Positions 52,473 to 63,500 of a stretch of 64,000 nt of DNA are shown here, piece after piece. The position numbers and the translations under genes were made by a program. The stretch lies in contig JAIXKK010000004.1 in NCBI GenBank assembly GCA_026954325.1, forward strand, positions 1 to 64,000, written 5' to 3'. Source of the DNA: Bryobacterales bacterium. Lineage in GTDB: Bacteria > Acidobacteriota > Terriglobia > Bryobacterales > Bryobacteraceae. The notes under the pieces are model-generated. The model had not been told where the DNA came from and did not search any database. It was given only the letters and a program-made list of their open reading frames with translations. How positions within the stretch are numbered: position 1 is the first letter of the stretch; each line of letters begins with the position of its first letter.

Positions 52473-53320
52473 AATTGATGAGCTTTTCCTACCAGGGCGG
52501 CCGCCACGCAGGCGTAGTGGACGGCGGCCGGATATTTCCCGTCGAATTGATCAATGCCCGCCACGGGACAAACTATCCGGATGGCGTACTCGAGTTGATC
52601 GAAGCCGGCATCCAGGCGATGCCCGTGGCCGGAGTGGAAGCGCTGCCGCTCAGCGAGGTGAGTCCCGCGTTGCCCTATGACCACCCGCCCAAGATCTGGT
52701 GCATCGGCCTCAACTACCTCTCTCACGCCGAAGACATCCAAGCCGTGCAACCGGAGGAACCGGGCAGTTTCATGAAGCCGGCCAGTTGCCTGTTCCCGCC
52801 GGGCGGCGATATCGTGCTGCCGCCGCCGGAGATCTCCGCTGACGTCGACGCGGAAGGAGAGTTGGGGGTCGTCATCGGCGGGACGTGCCGCTTCGTCCCC
52901 GCCGGGCATGTGCGGGATGTGATTTACGGTTACACCGTCACGCTCGACCTGACGGCCTTGGACGTACTCCGCAAGAACACCCGCTACCTCACGCGGTCGA
53001 AGAGCATCGACACGTTCTTCAGTTTCGGGCCGGTCATTGTCACCGCGGACGAAATCGGCGATGTCGACGGCCTCGAGGTGATCACGGAACATAACGGCGG
53101 CGTATGTTCGCGCGACTTCGTCCGTCACATGCGCACGTCTCCGTTCGAACTGGTGCGGTTTCATAGCGATTTCATGACTCTGCATCCAGGCGATCTCATC
53201 AGCACGGGTTGCCCGAAGGGAGCGCGCATCAAGGCGGGCGATCGCGTCGGCGGGCGAATCGAGGGGGTTGGGCACATTACCGCGCGCGTGACACAAGGAG
53301 TCCGGAAGCCGGTGTTTTGA
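52469..53320 (+). CDS. Fumarylacetoacetate-hydrolase-family enzyme
   Basis: A 283-aa FAH-fold protein. Divalent-metal ligands are E129 and E131 (DAEGELGVVIGG) and D160 (YGYTVTLDLT), with substrate-binding SFMKPASCLFPPGGDIVLP. The family hydrolyses or decarboxylates 2-keto-3-deoxy acids and related compounds in aromatic, sugar-acid and fucose degradation. Co-translated with the SDR upstream, forming a two-gene pair of the type seen in L-fucose/L-rhamnose or aromatic catabolism; the pathway is not shown. Confidence 0.85.
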   Translation: MKLMSFSYQGGRHAGVVDGGRIFPVELINARHGTNYPDGVLELIEAGIQAMPVAGVEALPLSEVSPALPYDHPPKIWCIGLNYLSHAEDIQAVQPEEPGSFMKPASCLFPPGGDIVLPPPEISADVDAEGELGVVIGGTCRFVPAGHVRDVIYGYTVTLDLTALDVLRKNTRYLTRSKSIDTFFSFGPVIVTADEIGDVDGLEVITEHNGGVCSRDFVRHMRTSPFELVRFHSDFMTLHPGDLISTGCPKGARIKAGDRVGGRIEGVGHITARVTQGVRKPVF

Positions 53321-53391
53321 TCGCTCAGACTTGTGGACGACTCGACTGGAATATCAGAATTTGCTATAGTTTAGTCTGAGGAAATTTATTA

Positions 53392-53622
53392 ATGGCGAAT
53401 AAGCCCGCCTATGCCCAGGGCGCCCAAGTGGAACATCCCAAGTTCGGTCTTGGCAGCGTGACTTTCTGTTCGGAAGAACAAATTGCCATCAAGTTCGATG
53501 AGCATGGAGAAAAGAAATTCGTGCTTCATATTGTTCTTCCTAATCTCAAGAAAAGCGACCGCCAACCGCCCGCGGAAAAGAGGCGCGCGAGCAAGAAGAA
53601 AGCTGCGCCGGCAGCCACTTAA
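53392..53622 (+). CDS. Small SH3/KOW-like domain protein with basic tail
   Basis: A 76-aa protein. Residues ~10-50 (VEHPKFGLGSVTFCSEEQIAIKFDEHGEKKFV, quoted in parts) match the small domain found at the C-terminus of UvrD-type helicases and in DUF3553: V-HP-FG-G-V then a strand pair and K-FV. The tail is Lys/Arg/Ala-rich (AEKRRASKKKAAPAAT) and may bind nucleic acid. TATAGT at 53365-53370 is a candidate -10. It stands alone upstream of purQ. Confidence 0.6.
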   Translation: MANKPAYAQGAQVEHPKFGLGSVTFCSEEQIAIKFDEHGEKKFVLHIVLPNLKKSDRQPPAEKRRASKKKAAPAAT

Positions 53623-53783
53623 CCGTAGCTCGACCGCGGAAACCGGGCGCGTTGATGAGACGCGATGCGGTGCCGCGTCGCGATGCGGAGATGTACGGCG
53701 GGGCGGGGGGATGCTTTCCGCTGATTTTTGCTTGAAGCGGCGGTTCGAGTCCTGTTCGTTCTGGTAAACTGGGGATTCCCACC

Positions 53784-54458
53784 ATGAGATTCGGCGTTGT
53801 CGTCTTTCCGGGCAGCAATTGCGATCATGATGCCTGGTACTCTGTCACCCACAATCTCGGCCGGCCGGCCGAATTTTTGTGGCACGATTCCGAGCGCCTT
53901 GGCGATGTGGACGCGGTGATCCTTCCCGGCGGCTTTTCCTACGGGGACTACCTGCGCTGCGGAGCCATTGCGAAGTTTTCTCCCATCATGAAGGCCGTGC
54001 GCAAATTTGCCGCTGACGGCGGCCTGGTTGCCGGCATCTGCAACGGATTCCAGATCCTGACGGAATGCGGATTGCTCCCCGGAGCGCTCATCCGCAATCG
54101 CGGGCTCAAGTTCATCTGCGCGCCCGTCGGGTTACGGCTGGAATCCACCAATTCGCCCTTTACCTGTTCGGGCAAGAAAGGGCAGATCCTCACCATTCCA
54201 ATTGCCCACGGCGAGGGGTGCTACACCGCGGAGGAGCGGATCCTCGATGAATTGGAGGCGGAGGATCGGGTGCTCTTCCGCTACACGAACAATCCGAACG
54301 GCTCGGCGCGCGACATCGCCGGAATCTGCAACCCCGGACGGAACGTACTCGGCATGATGCCCCATCCGGAACGCGCCACCGATCCGCTGATGGGTTCCAC
54401 CGACGGCCTGGTAGTTCTGCAATCCATGGCCGCCTCTCTCACGGTACATTCCCGATGA
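53784..54458 (+). CDS. purQ: Phosphoribosylformylglycinamidine synthase, glutaminase subunit
   Basis: A 224-aa class I glutamine amidotransferase of purine biosynthesis. FPGSNCDHD at the N-terminus, nucleophile C86 in GICNGFQIL, and H194/E196 in MMPHPERA form the triad. It supplies ammonia to PurL in making FGAM. It overlaps purL by four bases (54455-54458). Confidence 0.95.
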   Translation: MRFGVVVFPGSNCDHDAWYSVTHNLGRPAEFLWHDSERLGDVDAVILPGGFSYGDYLRCGAIAKFSPIMKAVRKFAADGGLVAGICNGFQILTECGLLPGALIRNRGLKFICAPVGLRLESTNSPFTCSGKKGQILTIPIAHGEGCYTAEERILDELEAEDRVLFRYTNNPNGSARDIAGICNPGRNVLGMMPHPERATDPLMGSTDGLVVLQSMAASLTVHSR

Positions 54459-56692
54459 GCGCCATCACCGCCGATGTCCTCGCACGCCACAATATCACCC
54501 CGGACGAATATCAGACCATCCTGAAATTGCTGGATCGCGAGCCCACCTTCACCGAACTGGGCATCTTCAGTGTCATGTGGAGCGAGCACTGCTCCTACAA
54601 AAGTTCCCGCATTCACCTGAAGAAATTCCCGACCAGGAGCAAACTGGTGGTGCAGGGCCCCGGAGAGAATGCGGGAATCATCGACATCGGGCAAGGCTAT
54701 GCGATTGCCTTCAAGATCGAATCCCACAACCACCCGAGCTTCATCGAGCCGTTCCAGGGCGCCGCAACCGGAGTCGGCGGCATTCTGCGCGACATCTTCA
54801 CCATGGGGGCGAGACCCATTGCCGTGATGGACGCGCTGCGCTTCGGCCCGCTCGACGACCCCCAGACGGGCGCGCGCAACCGGCGCATTCTCGAAGGCGT
54901 CGTTTCCGGCATCGCGCACTACGGCAATTGTTTCGGCGTCCCCACCGTGGGCGGCGAATGCGTGTTTGAAACTTCCTATGCCGGCAACCCTCTGGTGAAC
55001 GTATTCGCCCTGGGCGTCGTGCGCCACGAGGATATTTTCTATGCCAAGGCGGCAGGCGTCGGCAATCCGGTGATCTACGTGGGCGCCAAGACCGGCAAGG
55101 ACGGCGTGCACGGCGCCACCATGGCCTCGGCGGAGTTTACGGAAGAGTCCGCCGCCAAACGCCCGAACGTCCAGGTGGGCGACCCCTTCATGGAAAAACT
55201 GCTGCTTGAAGCCTGCATTGAGGCCATGAAGACGGGAGCCGTGGTCGGCATTCAGGATATGGGAGCCGCCGGACTCACTTGCAGCACCTGCGAAATGGGG
55301 TCGCGCGGCAACGTCGGCGTCGAAATCGACCTCATGCATGTCCCGCAGCGCGAGAAGGGCATGAGTCCCTACGAAATCATGCTCTCCGAATCGCAGGAGC
55401 GGATGCTGCTGGTTGCGGAAAAGGGACGCGAAAACGAGGTATTCGAGGTGTTTCGCAAATGGGGCCTCGACGCGGCCACCATCGGAGTGGTAATTCCCGA
55501 AAACACCCTGCGCGTGAAAGACCATGGCGTGGTGGTGGCGGAAATTCACAATCCGGCGCTCACCGATGCCGCTCCGGTGTATGACCGTCCCCATGATACG
55601 GCGCCATACCGCACGGCGCCGATGCAGGGACCCACGTTCACAAGCACCGATTTCCTCGCCGACCTCACAACGCTCCTCACCTCGGGCGATCTTTGCTCGA
55701 AGCGTTACATCTGGCGGCAGTATGACTACATGGTGCGTACCAACACCACGCTCGGGCCCGGCGCCGATGCGGCCATCGTGCGCATCAAAGAAACAGGGAC
55801 TTCCATCGCCATGTCGCTCGACGGCAATGGCCGCTACTGTTACCTGTCGCCGCGCGAGGGCGCCAAACTGATTGTGGCCGAATGCTGCCGCAACCTTTCC
55901 ACGGTTGGCGCGCTGCCCGTGGCCGCCACCAACAACCTCAATTTCGGCAATCCGGAGCGTCCGGAAATCATGGCGCAACTCGTCGAAGCCATCGAGGGGA
56001 TGGCCGAGGCGTGCACATTTTTCGAAACCCCCATCACCGGCGGCAATGTCAGCCTCTACAACGAGACGCGCGCCGGCGGCGAGTTGGTGGCCATCTTCCC
56101 CACTCCCGTCGCTGGAATCGTGGGGCTGCTGCCCACACAGGCGCCCGTCACCATGCCGTTCAAGATGGCGGACCGCGACGTGGTGCTGCTCGGCGGCATA
56201 GGCTTCTGCGACGACGCACAGTTCGGCGGCACCGAGTACGCCAAACAGGTTCTGGACGATCTGTGGGGTATGCCGCCGGCGATCGACCTTGAATACGAAA
56301 AACGGGTGCAGGCCGCCATCCGGCGCATCATCGCGGAAGGCCTCGCCGAATCCTCACACGATTTGAGCGACGGCGGCCTCGCCGTGGCCTTGGCCGAATG
56401 TTGTTTCTCCCCCGGCAACATCGGCGCTTCGATTATGCTCGATTCGGGGCTCCGTCCCGAACATTTGCTTTTCCACGAAGGTCCTTCGCGGATTCTCCTC
56501 TCCACCGCCGATGCGGTGAGAGTAGGCGAGATCGCGGCCGGGTTCGGTGTGGAGTGTCCGGTTATCGGAAAGACCGTGGAAGGCAGGCTGTCGATTCGCA
56601 ATCGCGATATACTGCTCCTCGACAGCCCGGTGGAAACGCTCAACCAACAATGGGAGGAAGCCTTGGAGAACCTGCTCCAGGGTGCGGCATGA
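54455..56692 (+). CDS. purL: Phosphoribosylformylglycinamidine synthase, synthetase subunit (small PurL)
   Basis: A 745-aa small-type PurL that makes FGAM with ATP and ammonia. Characteristic parts: [60 protein letters not shown], and the second half [13 protein letters not shown] and [15 protein letters not shown]. It lacks the PurS-like N-terminus and the glutaminase part of the large PurL, so it needs PurQ (upstream, overlapping) and PurS, which is not in this window. Confidence 0.95.
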   Translation: MSAITADVLARHNITPDEYQTILKLLDREPTFTELGIFSVMWSEHCSYKSSRIHLKKFPTRSKLVVQGPGENAGIIDIGQGYAIAFKIESHNHPSFIEPFQGAATGVGGILRDIFTMGARPIAVMDALRFGPLDDPQTGARNRRILEGVVSGIAHYGNCFGVPTVGGECVFETSYAGNPLVNVFALGVVRHEDIFYAKAAGVGNPVIYVGAKTGKDGVHGATMASAEFTEESAAKRPNVQVGDPFMEKLLLEACIEAMKTGAVVGIQDMGAAGLTCSTCEMGSRGNVGVEIDLMHVPQREKGMSPYEIMLSESQERMLLVAEKGRENEVFEVFRKWGLDAATIGVVIPENTLRVKDHGVVVAEIHNPALTDAAPVYDRPHDTAPYRTAPMQGPTFTSTDFLADLTTLLTSGDLCSKRYIWRQYDYMVRTNTTLGPGADAAIVRIKETGTSIAMSLDGNGRYCYLSPREGAKLIVAECCRNLSTVGALPVAATNNLNFGNPERPEIMAQLVEAIEGMAEACTFFETPITGGNVSLYNETRAGGELVAIFPTPVAGIVGLLPTQAPVTMPFKMADRDVVLLGGIGFCDDAQFGGTEYAKQVLDDLWGMPPAIDLEYEKRVQAAIRRIIAEGLAESSHDLSDGGLAVALAECCFSPGNIGASIMLDSGLRPEHLLFHEGPSRILLSTADAVRVGEIAAGFGVECPVIGKTVEGRLSIRNRDILLLDSPVETLNQQWEEALENLLQGAA

Positions 56693-56693
56693 C

Positions 56694-58106
56694 ATGTTTG
56701 ACCAGTGGCATGAAGAGTGCGGCGTATTCGCGGTTTACGGTCATCCGGAAGCGACGAACGTAGCCAACCTGGGAATCTTCGCCTTGCAGCATCGCGGGCA
56801 GGAAAGCGCCGGCATCGCCTCGGCGGACGGCACGGACGTGTATTGCTTCAAGGCAATGGGACACGTCGCCGATATCTTCACCCCCGGCGTGGTCAGCACG
56901 CTGCTGGGCGATAAGGCTATCGGCCACACCCGCTATTCCACAACCGGAGACAGCGGTGAACTGAACGCCCAGCCCTTCTGCGTGGGGACCAACAAAGGGC
57001 GGCTCGCGCTGGCGCACAACGGCAATATCACCAACGGGATGGACATTCGCCAGGCGCTCGAGGAGGAAGGCGCCATCTTCAGCGCCTCCAGCGATACGGA
57101 GGTGGTCCTCCACCTCATCTCCCGCTCGCGGGAGCGAACGGTTCCCGCCGCCCTGCGCGATGCCCTCTTGCAACTGGAGGGCGCATTCTCCCTCGTCCTG
57201 CTCACGAAGAACGAACTGATCGTCGCCCGCGATCCGCACGGCTTCCGCCCGATGGCGATGGGTTACATGGAGATCCCCGGCCACAAGATGTGCTACGTGT
57301 TCGCCTCGGAAACCTGCGCCTTCGACCTCATTGGAGCGGTGTACCTTTCCGATGTCGAGCCCGGCGAGATGGTGATTGTGAACGCGGACGGCGTCACCCG
57401 CGAGCGGTTTGCTCCCCGCCGGCCGAAGGCGCAATGCGTCTTCGAGCACGTTTACTTCTCCCGTCCCGATTCCATTGTTTTCGGCCGCCCCGTGGTCCAA
57501 TCGCGCGAACTGATGGGCCGCCTGTTGGCCACGCATCACCCGGTGGAAGCGGACGTGGTGGTGCCGGTGCCCGATTCGGGGGTCGCCGCGGCGCTTGGCT
57601 ACTCGGCGGAATCAGAAATCCCCTTCCGCATGGGCCTCATCCGCAATCACCACGTGGGCCGCACGTTTATCGAGCCTTCCCAGGCGATCCGCGATTTCGG
57701 CGTGAAACTGAAGCTGAACCCCGTCCGCCACCTGCTCGAGAACAAGCGCGTCATTCTTGTCGACGATTCTATCGTCCGCGGCACCACTTCGCGCAAGATT
57801 GTGCGCATGGTGCGCAGCGCCGGCGCGCGCGAAGTCCATCTCCGCATCTCCTGCCCGCCCACCATTTCCCCCTGCTTCTATGGTGTCGATACGCCCATCA
57901 AGAGCGAACTGATCGCCGCCAACCACTCCGTGGACGAGATCCGGCGGTACATCGAAGCCGATTCGCTCGCCTACCTGCCGATTGCCGATCTGCGGGAAGC
58001 CGTGCAGGACCACAAGCACGAATATTGTTACGCCTGCTACACCGGGGACTACCCGACGGATTTCGTGAATCTCGAGGAGTTGATCTCGGCGAAGTCGCAC
58101 CGGTAA
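56694..58106 (+). CDS. purF: Amidophosphoribosyltransferase
   Basis: A 470-aa enzyme catalysing the first committed step of purine synthesis (PRPP plus glutamine to phosphoribosylamine). It begins MFDQWHEECGVFAVYG: C9 is the N-terminal nucleophile after an 8-residue propeptide. GHTRYSTTG and NGNITN form the glutaminase, and VILVDDSIVRGTTSRKIV is the PRPP site. CxxC elements (CYACYTGDYP) near the end suggest the iron-sulfur type. ATG at 56694, one base after the purL stop. Confidence 0.95.
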   Translation: MFDQWHEECGVFAVYGHPEATNVANLGIFALQHRGQESAGIASADGTDVYCFKAMGHVADIFTPGVVSTLLGDKAIGHTRYSTTGDSGELNAQPFCVGTNKGRLALAHNGNITNGMDIRQALEEEGAIFSASSDTEVVLHLISRSRERTVPAALRDALLQLEGAFSLVLLTKNELIVARDPHGFRPMAMGYMEIPGHKMCYVFASETCAFDLIGAVYLSDVEPGEMVIVNADGVTRERFAPRRPKAQCVFEHVYFSRPDSIVFGRPVVQSRELMGRLLATHHPVEADVVVPVPDSGVAAALGYSAESEIPFRMGLIRNHHVGRTFIEPSQAIRDFGVKLKLNPVRHLLENKRVILVDDSIVRGTTSRKIVRMVRSAGAREVHLRISCPPTISPCFYGVDTPIKSELIAANHSVDEIRRYIEADSLAYLPIADLREAVQDHKHEYCYACYTGDYPTDFVNLEELISAKSHR

Positions 58107-58165
58107 GGCGTCCGATTCTCAAAACCCGGCGGCGAGATGCCGCATCCAAGAGATAGGGGCCGCGC

Positions 58166-58522
58166 ATGACATCCCGAGAATTCGACGCACTGGTGGAAAA
58201 AGCCATCGCCAAAATCCCGCCGCGGTTCCGTAAGCGGCTGCGGAACGTGGCGTTTCTGGTGGAGCGGGAACCGCCGAAACCGGGGCTCCTTGGGCTCTAT
58301 CAGGGGCGTCCCCTCCCCTACCGGAGCGTCATGGAGCCGTTTGCGATGCCCGATACGATCACCCTCTACCAGGCCGAGCATGAGCGGATGGCCAGGGACG
58401 AGGGCCACTTGCGTAAACTGGTGGAAGAGACGGTTTGGCATGAGGTGGCCCACTATTTCGGAATGAACGAACGGGAAGTGCGGAGAGCGGAGAGGCGCAG
58501 GGCGAGAACCTCGCTACAATAA
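58166..58522 (+). CDS. Minimal zincin-like metallopeptidase
   Basis: A 118-aa protein of the PF06262 (zincin_1) family: an FRKRLRNVAFLVEREP start, a middle GLLGLYQGRPLPYRS, and the zinc motif H92-E-V-A-H96 in ETVWHEVAHYFGMNEREVR. Peptidase activity is proposed for the family; substrates are not known. 59 bp after purF and 13 bp before htpX. Confidence 0.8.
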   Translation: MTSREFDALVEKAIAKIPPRFRKRLRNVAFLVEREPPKPGLLGLYQGRPLPYRSVMEPFAMPDTITLYQAEHERMARDEGHLRKLVEETVWHEVAHYFGMNEREVRRAERRRARTSLQ

Positions 58523-58535
58523 AAGAGAGAGACGT

Positions 58536-59381
58536 ATGAATAGCATCAAGACAGTGCTCCTGTTGGGTTTACTGAGCGGCGTATTGCTGGTGGGCGGCCA
58601 GGCGATGGGCGGCCGGAACGGGCTGATGATGGGCCTGGTCCTGGCCGTGGGAATGAACTTCTTCAGCTACTTCTTTTCGGAGAAGATGGCGCTGATGGCA
58701 AGCGGGGCCGTGCGGGTCTCGGAGCTCGAGCACGCGGATGTGTACGCTCGGGTTGCTCCCATTACCATGCGGTTGACGCAGAAGATGGGGCTGCCGATGC
58801 CGAAGCTGTGGCTGATCCCGGAGGGAGCGCCGAACGCGTTCGCCACGGGACGCAATCCCAGCCACTCATCGGTTGCGGTGACCGTGGGTCTGCTGGAACT
58901 GATGAATGATCGCGAACTGGAAGCGGTCATCGGGCACGAACTCGGCCACGTGTTGCACCGTGACATCCTCATCAGCTCGATTGCGGCCACGCTCGCCGCG
59001 GCGATTACCTTCCTCGGGCGGATGGCGTTCTTCTTCGGTGGCCGGCGCGACGAGGAGGACGAGGGCGGCGGCATCGTTGGGGGGCTGGTGATGATGATCG
59101 TGGCGCCGATCGCGGCCTTGTTGATTCAGATGGCGATTTCGCGCACGCGGGAATATTCGGCCGACGGAGCCGCGGCGAAATATACCGGAGACCCCGGCGC
59201 GATGATCGCGGCGCTCCAAAAGCTCGAGATGTGGTCGAAGCGCATTCCCATGGACGTGCCGTCGGCGGCGGCCCACATGTACATCATCAAGCCCTTCAAC
59301 GGCGAGTCGATGATGCGCCTGTTCTCGACACACCCTTCCACCGAGCAGCGCATCGAGCGGCTGCGGAACCTGACGGCGTAA
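58536..59381 (+). CDS. htpX: HtpX-family membrane zinc metalloprotease
   Basis: A 281-aa inner-membrane M48 protease: two N-terminal helices (TVLLLGLLSGVLLVGG; LMMGLVLAVGMNFFSYFF), the HExxH motif H134-E135-L-G-H138 in VIGHELGHVL, two further helices, and the third zinc ligand E in REYSADGAAAK. It degrades misfolded membrane proteins. Starts 13 bp after the zincin gene; probably part of a short operon with it and the methyltransferase. Confidence 0.92.
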   Translation: MNSIKTVLLLGLLSGVLLVGGQAMGGRNGLMMGLVLAVGMNFFSYFFSEKMALMASGAVRVSELEHADVYARVAPITMRLTQKMGLPMPKLWLIPEGAPNAFATGRNPSHSSVAVTVGLLELMNDRELEAVIGHELGHVLHRDILISSIAATLAAAITFLGRMAFFFGGRRDEEDEGGGIVGGLVMMIVAPIAALLIQMAISRTREYSADGAAAKYTGDPGAMIAALQKLEMWSKRIPMDVPSAAAHMYIIKPFNGESMMRLFSTHPSTEQRIERLRNLTA

Positions 59382-59402
59382 ATAACCTTGACGGAGAAGC
59401 AA

Positions 59403-60554
59403 GTGTTGGTCAACCGGAAAGCCGCCGGACGGGTGGCATCCGGGCATCCGTGGATTTTCTCGAGCGATGTGGTGGACCGGGGTGCTGCGGCTCCGGGGGA
59501 TGCCGTGCGCGTAGTGGACCCGGGCGGAAGGCTGCTCGGCACGGCACACTACAGTTCCTCCTCCCTCATCTCTCTCCGCATGCTCTCCCGTCGCCCGCAG
59601 GCTGTGGACAGTGCGTTCCTGCTCGGCCGGTTGCAGGCGGCTGAAGCCCATCGGAGGCTGGTGGTGCGGGGTAGCGACGCCTACCGGGTCGTGTTCGGGG
59701 AAGCCGACCAACTGCCCGGACTCGTGGTGGACCGCTACGGCGACTGTCTCGTGATGCAGACTCTCGACCAGGGGATGGACCGGCAAACGGCAGCCATCGC
59801 CGAGTGCCTTGTCGAGATATTCACCCCGCGCGCCGTCGTCGCCCGGAACGACGCCTCCGTGCGCTCCCGCGAGGGGCTGCCGCTCGAAACACGGGTTCTC
59901 TACGGCCAGGTTCCGGAGGATGTCCGCGTGACGATGAACGGCCTGCGGCTTCAGGTGGACCTCATGGGCGGACAGAAGACCGGAATCTTCCTCGACCAGA
60001 GGGAAAACCACCTCGCCGCCGCGCGCTGGGCTCGCGGCAAGGCGCTTGACTGCTTCACCTGTACGGGCGGCTTCGCTCTACACATCGCGGCCCAATGCGA
60101 AACCGTGGAGGCTGTGGATTCTTCCGCGGCGGCTCTCGAAACCGCCAGGACGAACGCCGAAGCCAACGGAATCTCCAACATCCATTTCCTTGAAGCAAAC
60201 GCGTTTGACCTGCTCGCCGGACACGCCGCCGCCGGACGGCGATTCCAAACCATCGTGCTCGATCCTCCGGCGTTCGCCAAGTCACGCTCGGCAATAGAGG
60301 GAGCGTTGCGAGGTTATCGCGAGATCAACCTCCGCGGCCTCAAACTGCTGGATGCGGGCGGCGTCCTGATAACCTGCTCCTGTTCTCACCACGTGAGCGA
60401 GGCCATGCTGCTCGAGGCCGTGGCCCAGGCTTCGCTCGACGCCGGCCGAACGGTTCGCGTGCTGGAGCGGCGCACCCAGGCCCTCGATCATCCCATCCTG
60501 CTCACCGTGCCCGAGACCCACTACCTCAAGTGCCTGGTCCTACAGGTGGTTTGA
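59403..60554 (+). CDS. RlmI-like rRNA (cytosine-C5) methyltransferase
   Basis: A protein of about 383 aa with an N-terminal PUA-like domain (SGHPWIFSSDVVDRG, GEADQLPGLVVDRYGD) and a Rossmann methyltransferase: LDCFTCTGGFALHIAA (SAM site), VEAVDSSAAALETARTN, LDPPAFAKS (catalytic DPP-F) and LITCSCSHHVS with a cysteine pair. RlmI-type enzymes methylate C1962 of 23S rRNA. GTG at 59403 with GGAG 6 nt upstream was chosen; TTG at 59388 would add 5 residues. Confidence 0.85.
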   Translation: MLVNRKAAGRVASGHPWIFSSDVVDRGAAAPGDAVRVVDPGGRLLGTAHYSSSSLISLRMLSRRPQAVDSAFLLGRLQAAEAHRRLVVRGSDAYRVVFGEADQLPGLVVDRYGDCLVMQTLDQGMDRQTAAIAECLVEIFTPRAVVARNDASVRSREGLPLETRVLYGQVPEDVRVTMNGLRLQVDLMGGQKTGIFLDQRENHLAAARWARGKALDCFTCTGGFALHIAAQCETVEAVDSSAAALETARTNAEANGISNIHFLEANAFDLLAGHAAAGRRFQTIVLDPPAFAKSRSAIEGALRGYREINLRGLKLLDAGGVLITCSCSHHVSEAMLLEAVAQASLDAGRTVRVLERRTQALDHPILLTVPETHYLKCLVLQVV

Positions 60555-60561
60555 GCGCTAC

Positions 60562-63500
60562 TTACGGTTTCACCGCGATGTAGGTCTTTACAATGCGCCC
60601 GGATCCGTCCTGATTGCACGGAATGCTGTTGAACTGGCAGGTAATGATCACCTGCGGATCAGGTGGGGCTTTGTCGGGAACCTTGAAATCGATCCGCCAC
60701 ACTCCCACCATTCCCGGCGCCAGTCCAAAGTAGCTGATTCCGCCATCCGGCACAAAATCGGTAGCCACCACCAGGCGCAGAATCCCGGAACCCGCCGCCT
60801 GATCGGGAGTTGCGGCGCCGTCGTCAATCGTCGTGGGCGGCGGGCCGAACCCTGTTCCGAAAATCGATAGAACTTCACTGCGTCCGACACGGTCGATGGG
60901 CGAGTTTGCAACACCACCGGGATTCATGGCGATCAACTGCCCGTTCCCATCCCCGGTGACCGTGAACAATGCGGGACTATAGGTGGTTGTGGTGACAGTG
61001 GCTGCCGCCAGAACCTGCCCGGTGGATTTCTGCTGGAGTATGATCTCCGTATTGTTCGACGGCTGAACGGCTTGCGGAATGATGAAGTTGATCTGGAAGG
61101 GCGACACGGACTGAAGGGGAGACGGCAGCCCATCCACCAGCACCTGTAGGTCCCCCAGGGTGGTGGGAATAGGCGGAGTGCCGGGAACATCCGTGTAAGC
61201 GAGGGTCGTGTTGCCGAAGCTGCCGCCATCCACCGGCTTCAGAGTGGCGTAGCCGAACGGGGAAAGCCGCCGCAACTGGTTGCCGCCATTCGATACCTGC
61301 AGGCCCGGATAGTAGAAGCTGACGCGGTTGCTCGAATCCGCAAGCATCACGTTGCCCGTGGAATCCTGGGTCACGGCGAGAGGCCCGTAGGAGGGTATCT
61401 GATAGTTCGAAGCAGGATTCAGTAGGAGTAGTAGATAAACAGGGAAACGGTAGGCGGCGTTCTGCGTCGGGCTGGTCACCCAGATTTCACCGGTCAAGGG
61501 GCTGACATAGATGCCATGCGGGCTGTTGACGCCGCCCAACGGCAGGGCGGGGAAAGGATCCACATCCGCAAGCAGCACCGAATCATAGATGAGGATGCGG
61601 TTGTTTCCCGTATCGCAGACGTAGAGGCGGTCGTCGGTGTCCATGGAAATGCCGTGTGGAGCAATCATGCGGTTTGGTTGATTGCTGCCGACAACGCTGT
61701 TGAAATCCGGTTGGCCGAACACTTTCTCCGCCGCCTGGCCGTTGGTAAAGTCGCCGCCGGCAGGCTTGCGGAAGAAGAGAACACGGTTCTGCGCCAGATC
61801 GCTCACCAGCAAATGGCCGTCATTGGAGAACGCCAGTCCGTAAGGCCGCGCGAGATTGTTTGGAGTAGCATCCGGAATGATAGGCGAGAAGAAGTTGGGC
61901 TTACCGAGGACGAGGTCGGGCTTGACCGGCGATTGCTGGTCAAAAGGTCTGGGGAAGCGCAGCACACGCCCATTGCCGGAATCGGCCACGTATAGGTTGC
62001 CGCCGGAATCCACCGCCAGACCGGCCGGAAGAAACAGGCCGCTATCCGTGATCTGATTGGCGTCGTTGGTGGGGTTATTGATCTGCGCCCGCAGGAAATC
62101 TCGCTGCCCTATGACTATGTCCGCGCGATCCCCCGTGTGGATACTTCGCGCGTCCTTAAAGCCCAGGATGCGATGGTTATAGGTATCAGAGACGTACAGC
62201 CGCGGCGGCGTGGAAGTCTTGTCCACGACGATGCCCGCGCCATCGGAGCTTTGTCCCTGACCCACCTGTGTTAATCCATTGACCAGAAAGAACTCGCGGC
62301 CATCGATGTTGTTGGGAGCAGTTTGATAGAACTCTTTTTGACCCAGGAGGCGGGTGGCCACACTGATCGTATTGCCCTGAATCGGAAACACCATCACGCG
62401 GTGATTCCCGCCGTCCACCAGGTAAACCTCATTGTTGGCCACCGCCGCGCGCAGGGGCGAATTGAACCCTCCGGCGGAGGCTTCCGAAAGATTGCTGTTC
62501 GGCTTGAAACTGGTGAAGTCCGCCTGTCCGATCACCTGCTTCGCGCTGGGAGAGTATTGCTTGGATTCGGGAGGCCAGGATTCATAGGGGTCATATCGAA
62601 GAATACGGTTGCTCGGCGTATCAATGACAAACGGGATGGACCCGATGACGAACACGCCCTCCGGCGGCACGATACGCCCGTTCACCACGTTTCCCAGGCC
62701 GGTGTCGTTCACGATTGGCGGCGGAGCCTGCCCCGGCGGCAACATCACCACGCCGAGGACCCTGTCGGCAAAGGAGTTGTTGACCGGCCGTGTGTAGACC
62801 AGCACCCGGCCGAACGCGTCGCAAACATAGAGCCTTCCCGCATTGTCGAACGCCAACCCGGATGGCGAGGAAAGAATCTGCTTGTATCGGGGATCGTTTG
62901 GGTTGTTGGGGATCGTCGTGTTGGAGACCGGCGAGGACTGGCCAATCACCGTATCGGCGTTTGGCTGGTTTGCTCCCTTCTGAAGAGCGGCCAGCGGATA
63001 GCGCAGCACCCGGTTGTTGCCCGGGTCGGAAAACCACAAATTCCCATTCCCGTCGATAACCAGCGCGGAGCGGAACAGCCGGCCCCCGCCGAGATTCAGA
63101 GCAACCGTATTGGCGGCGGGAATCGTAGCGCCGGCATTCGGCAGATTGCTGGTGAAGTTCGCTTGCCCGATCACCATGTCCGGAATCTTGGAATCACCCG
63201 TCTGGGCGAAAGGGCGCTGGTAGCGCAGAATGCGGTTGTTGCCGCCGTCGGCGACATAGACGTTACCTTGGCTATCAACGGCAACCGCCACGGGACTGGT
63301 CAGTCCCGTGCTGCGTTGAGTGCCGGGGCCTCCAGCGAGAGTGGAATTGAAATCAAGCTGGCCCAGAACGAGATCAGCCGGGGCGCCATTGTCGAAACTG
63401 AGCGCATTTCGCCATGCCAGCACTCGATTATTACCCGTATCCGCGATGTAAATAATCGGCGGCGATGCGGACGTGTCCAGCGCCACGGAGTTCGGATTCA

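Noticed and set aside
53392..53622. PurS candidate upstream of purQ
   Set aside because: The 76-aa protein matches an SH3/KOW-like domain, not PurS.
53739..53766. tRNA-like T-arm (GGCGG-TTCGAGT) and acceptor-like tail before purQ
   Set aside because: The 3' stem does not pair (two mismatches in five) and no other arm fits; treated as chance. No purine riboswitch was recognised either.
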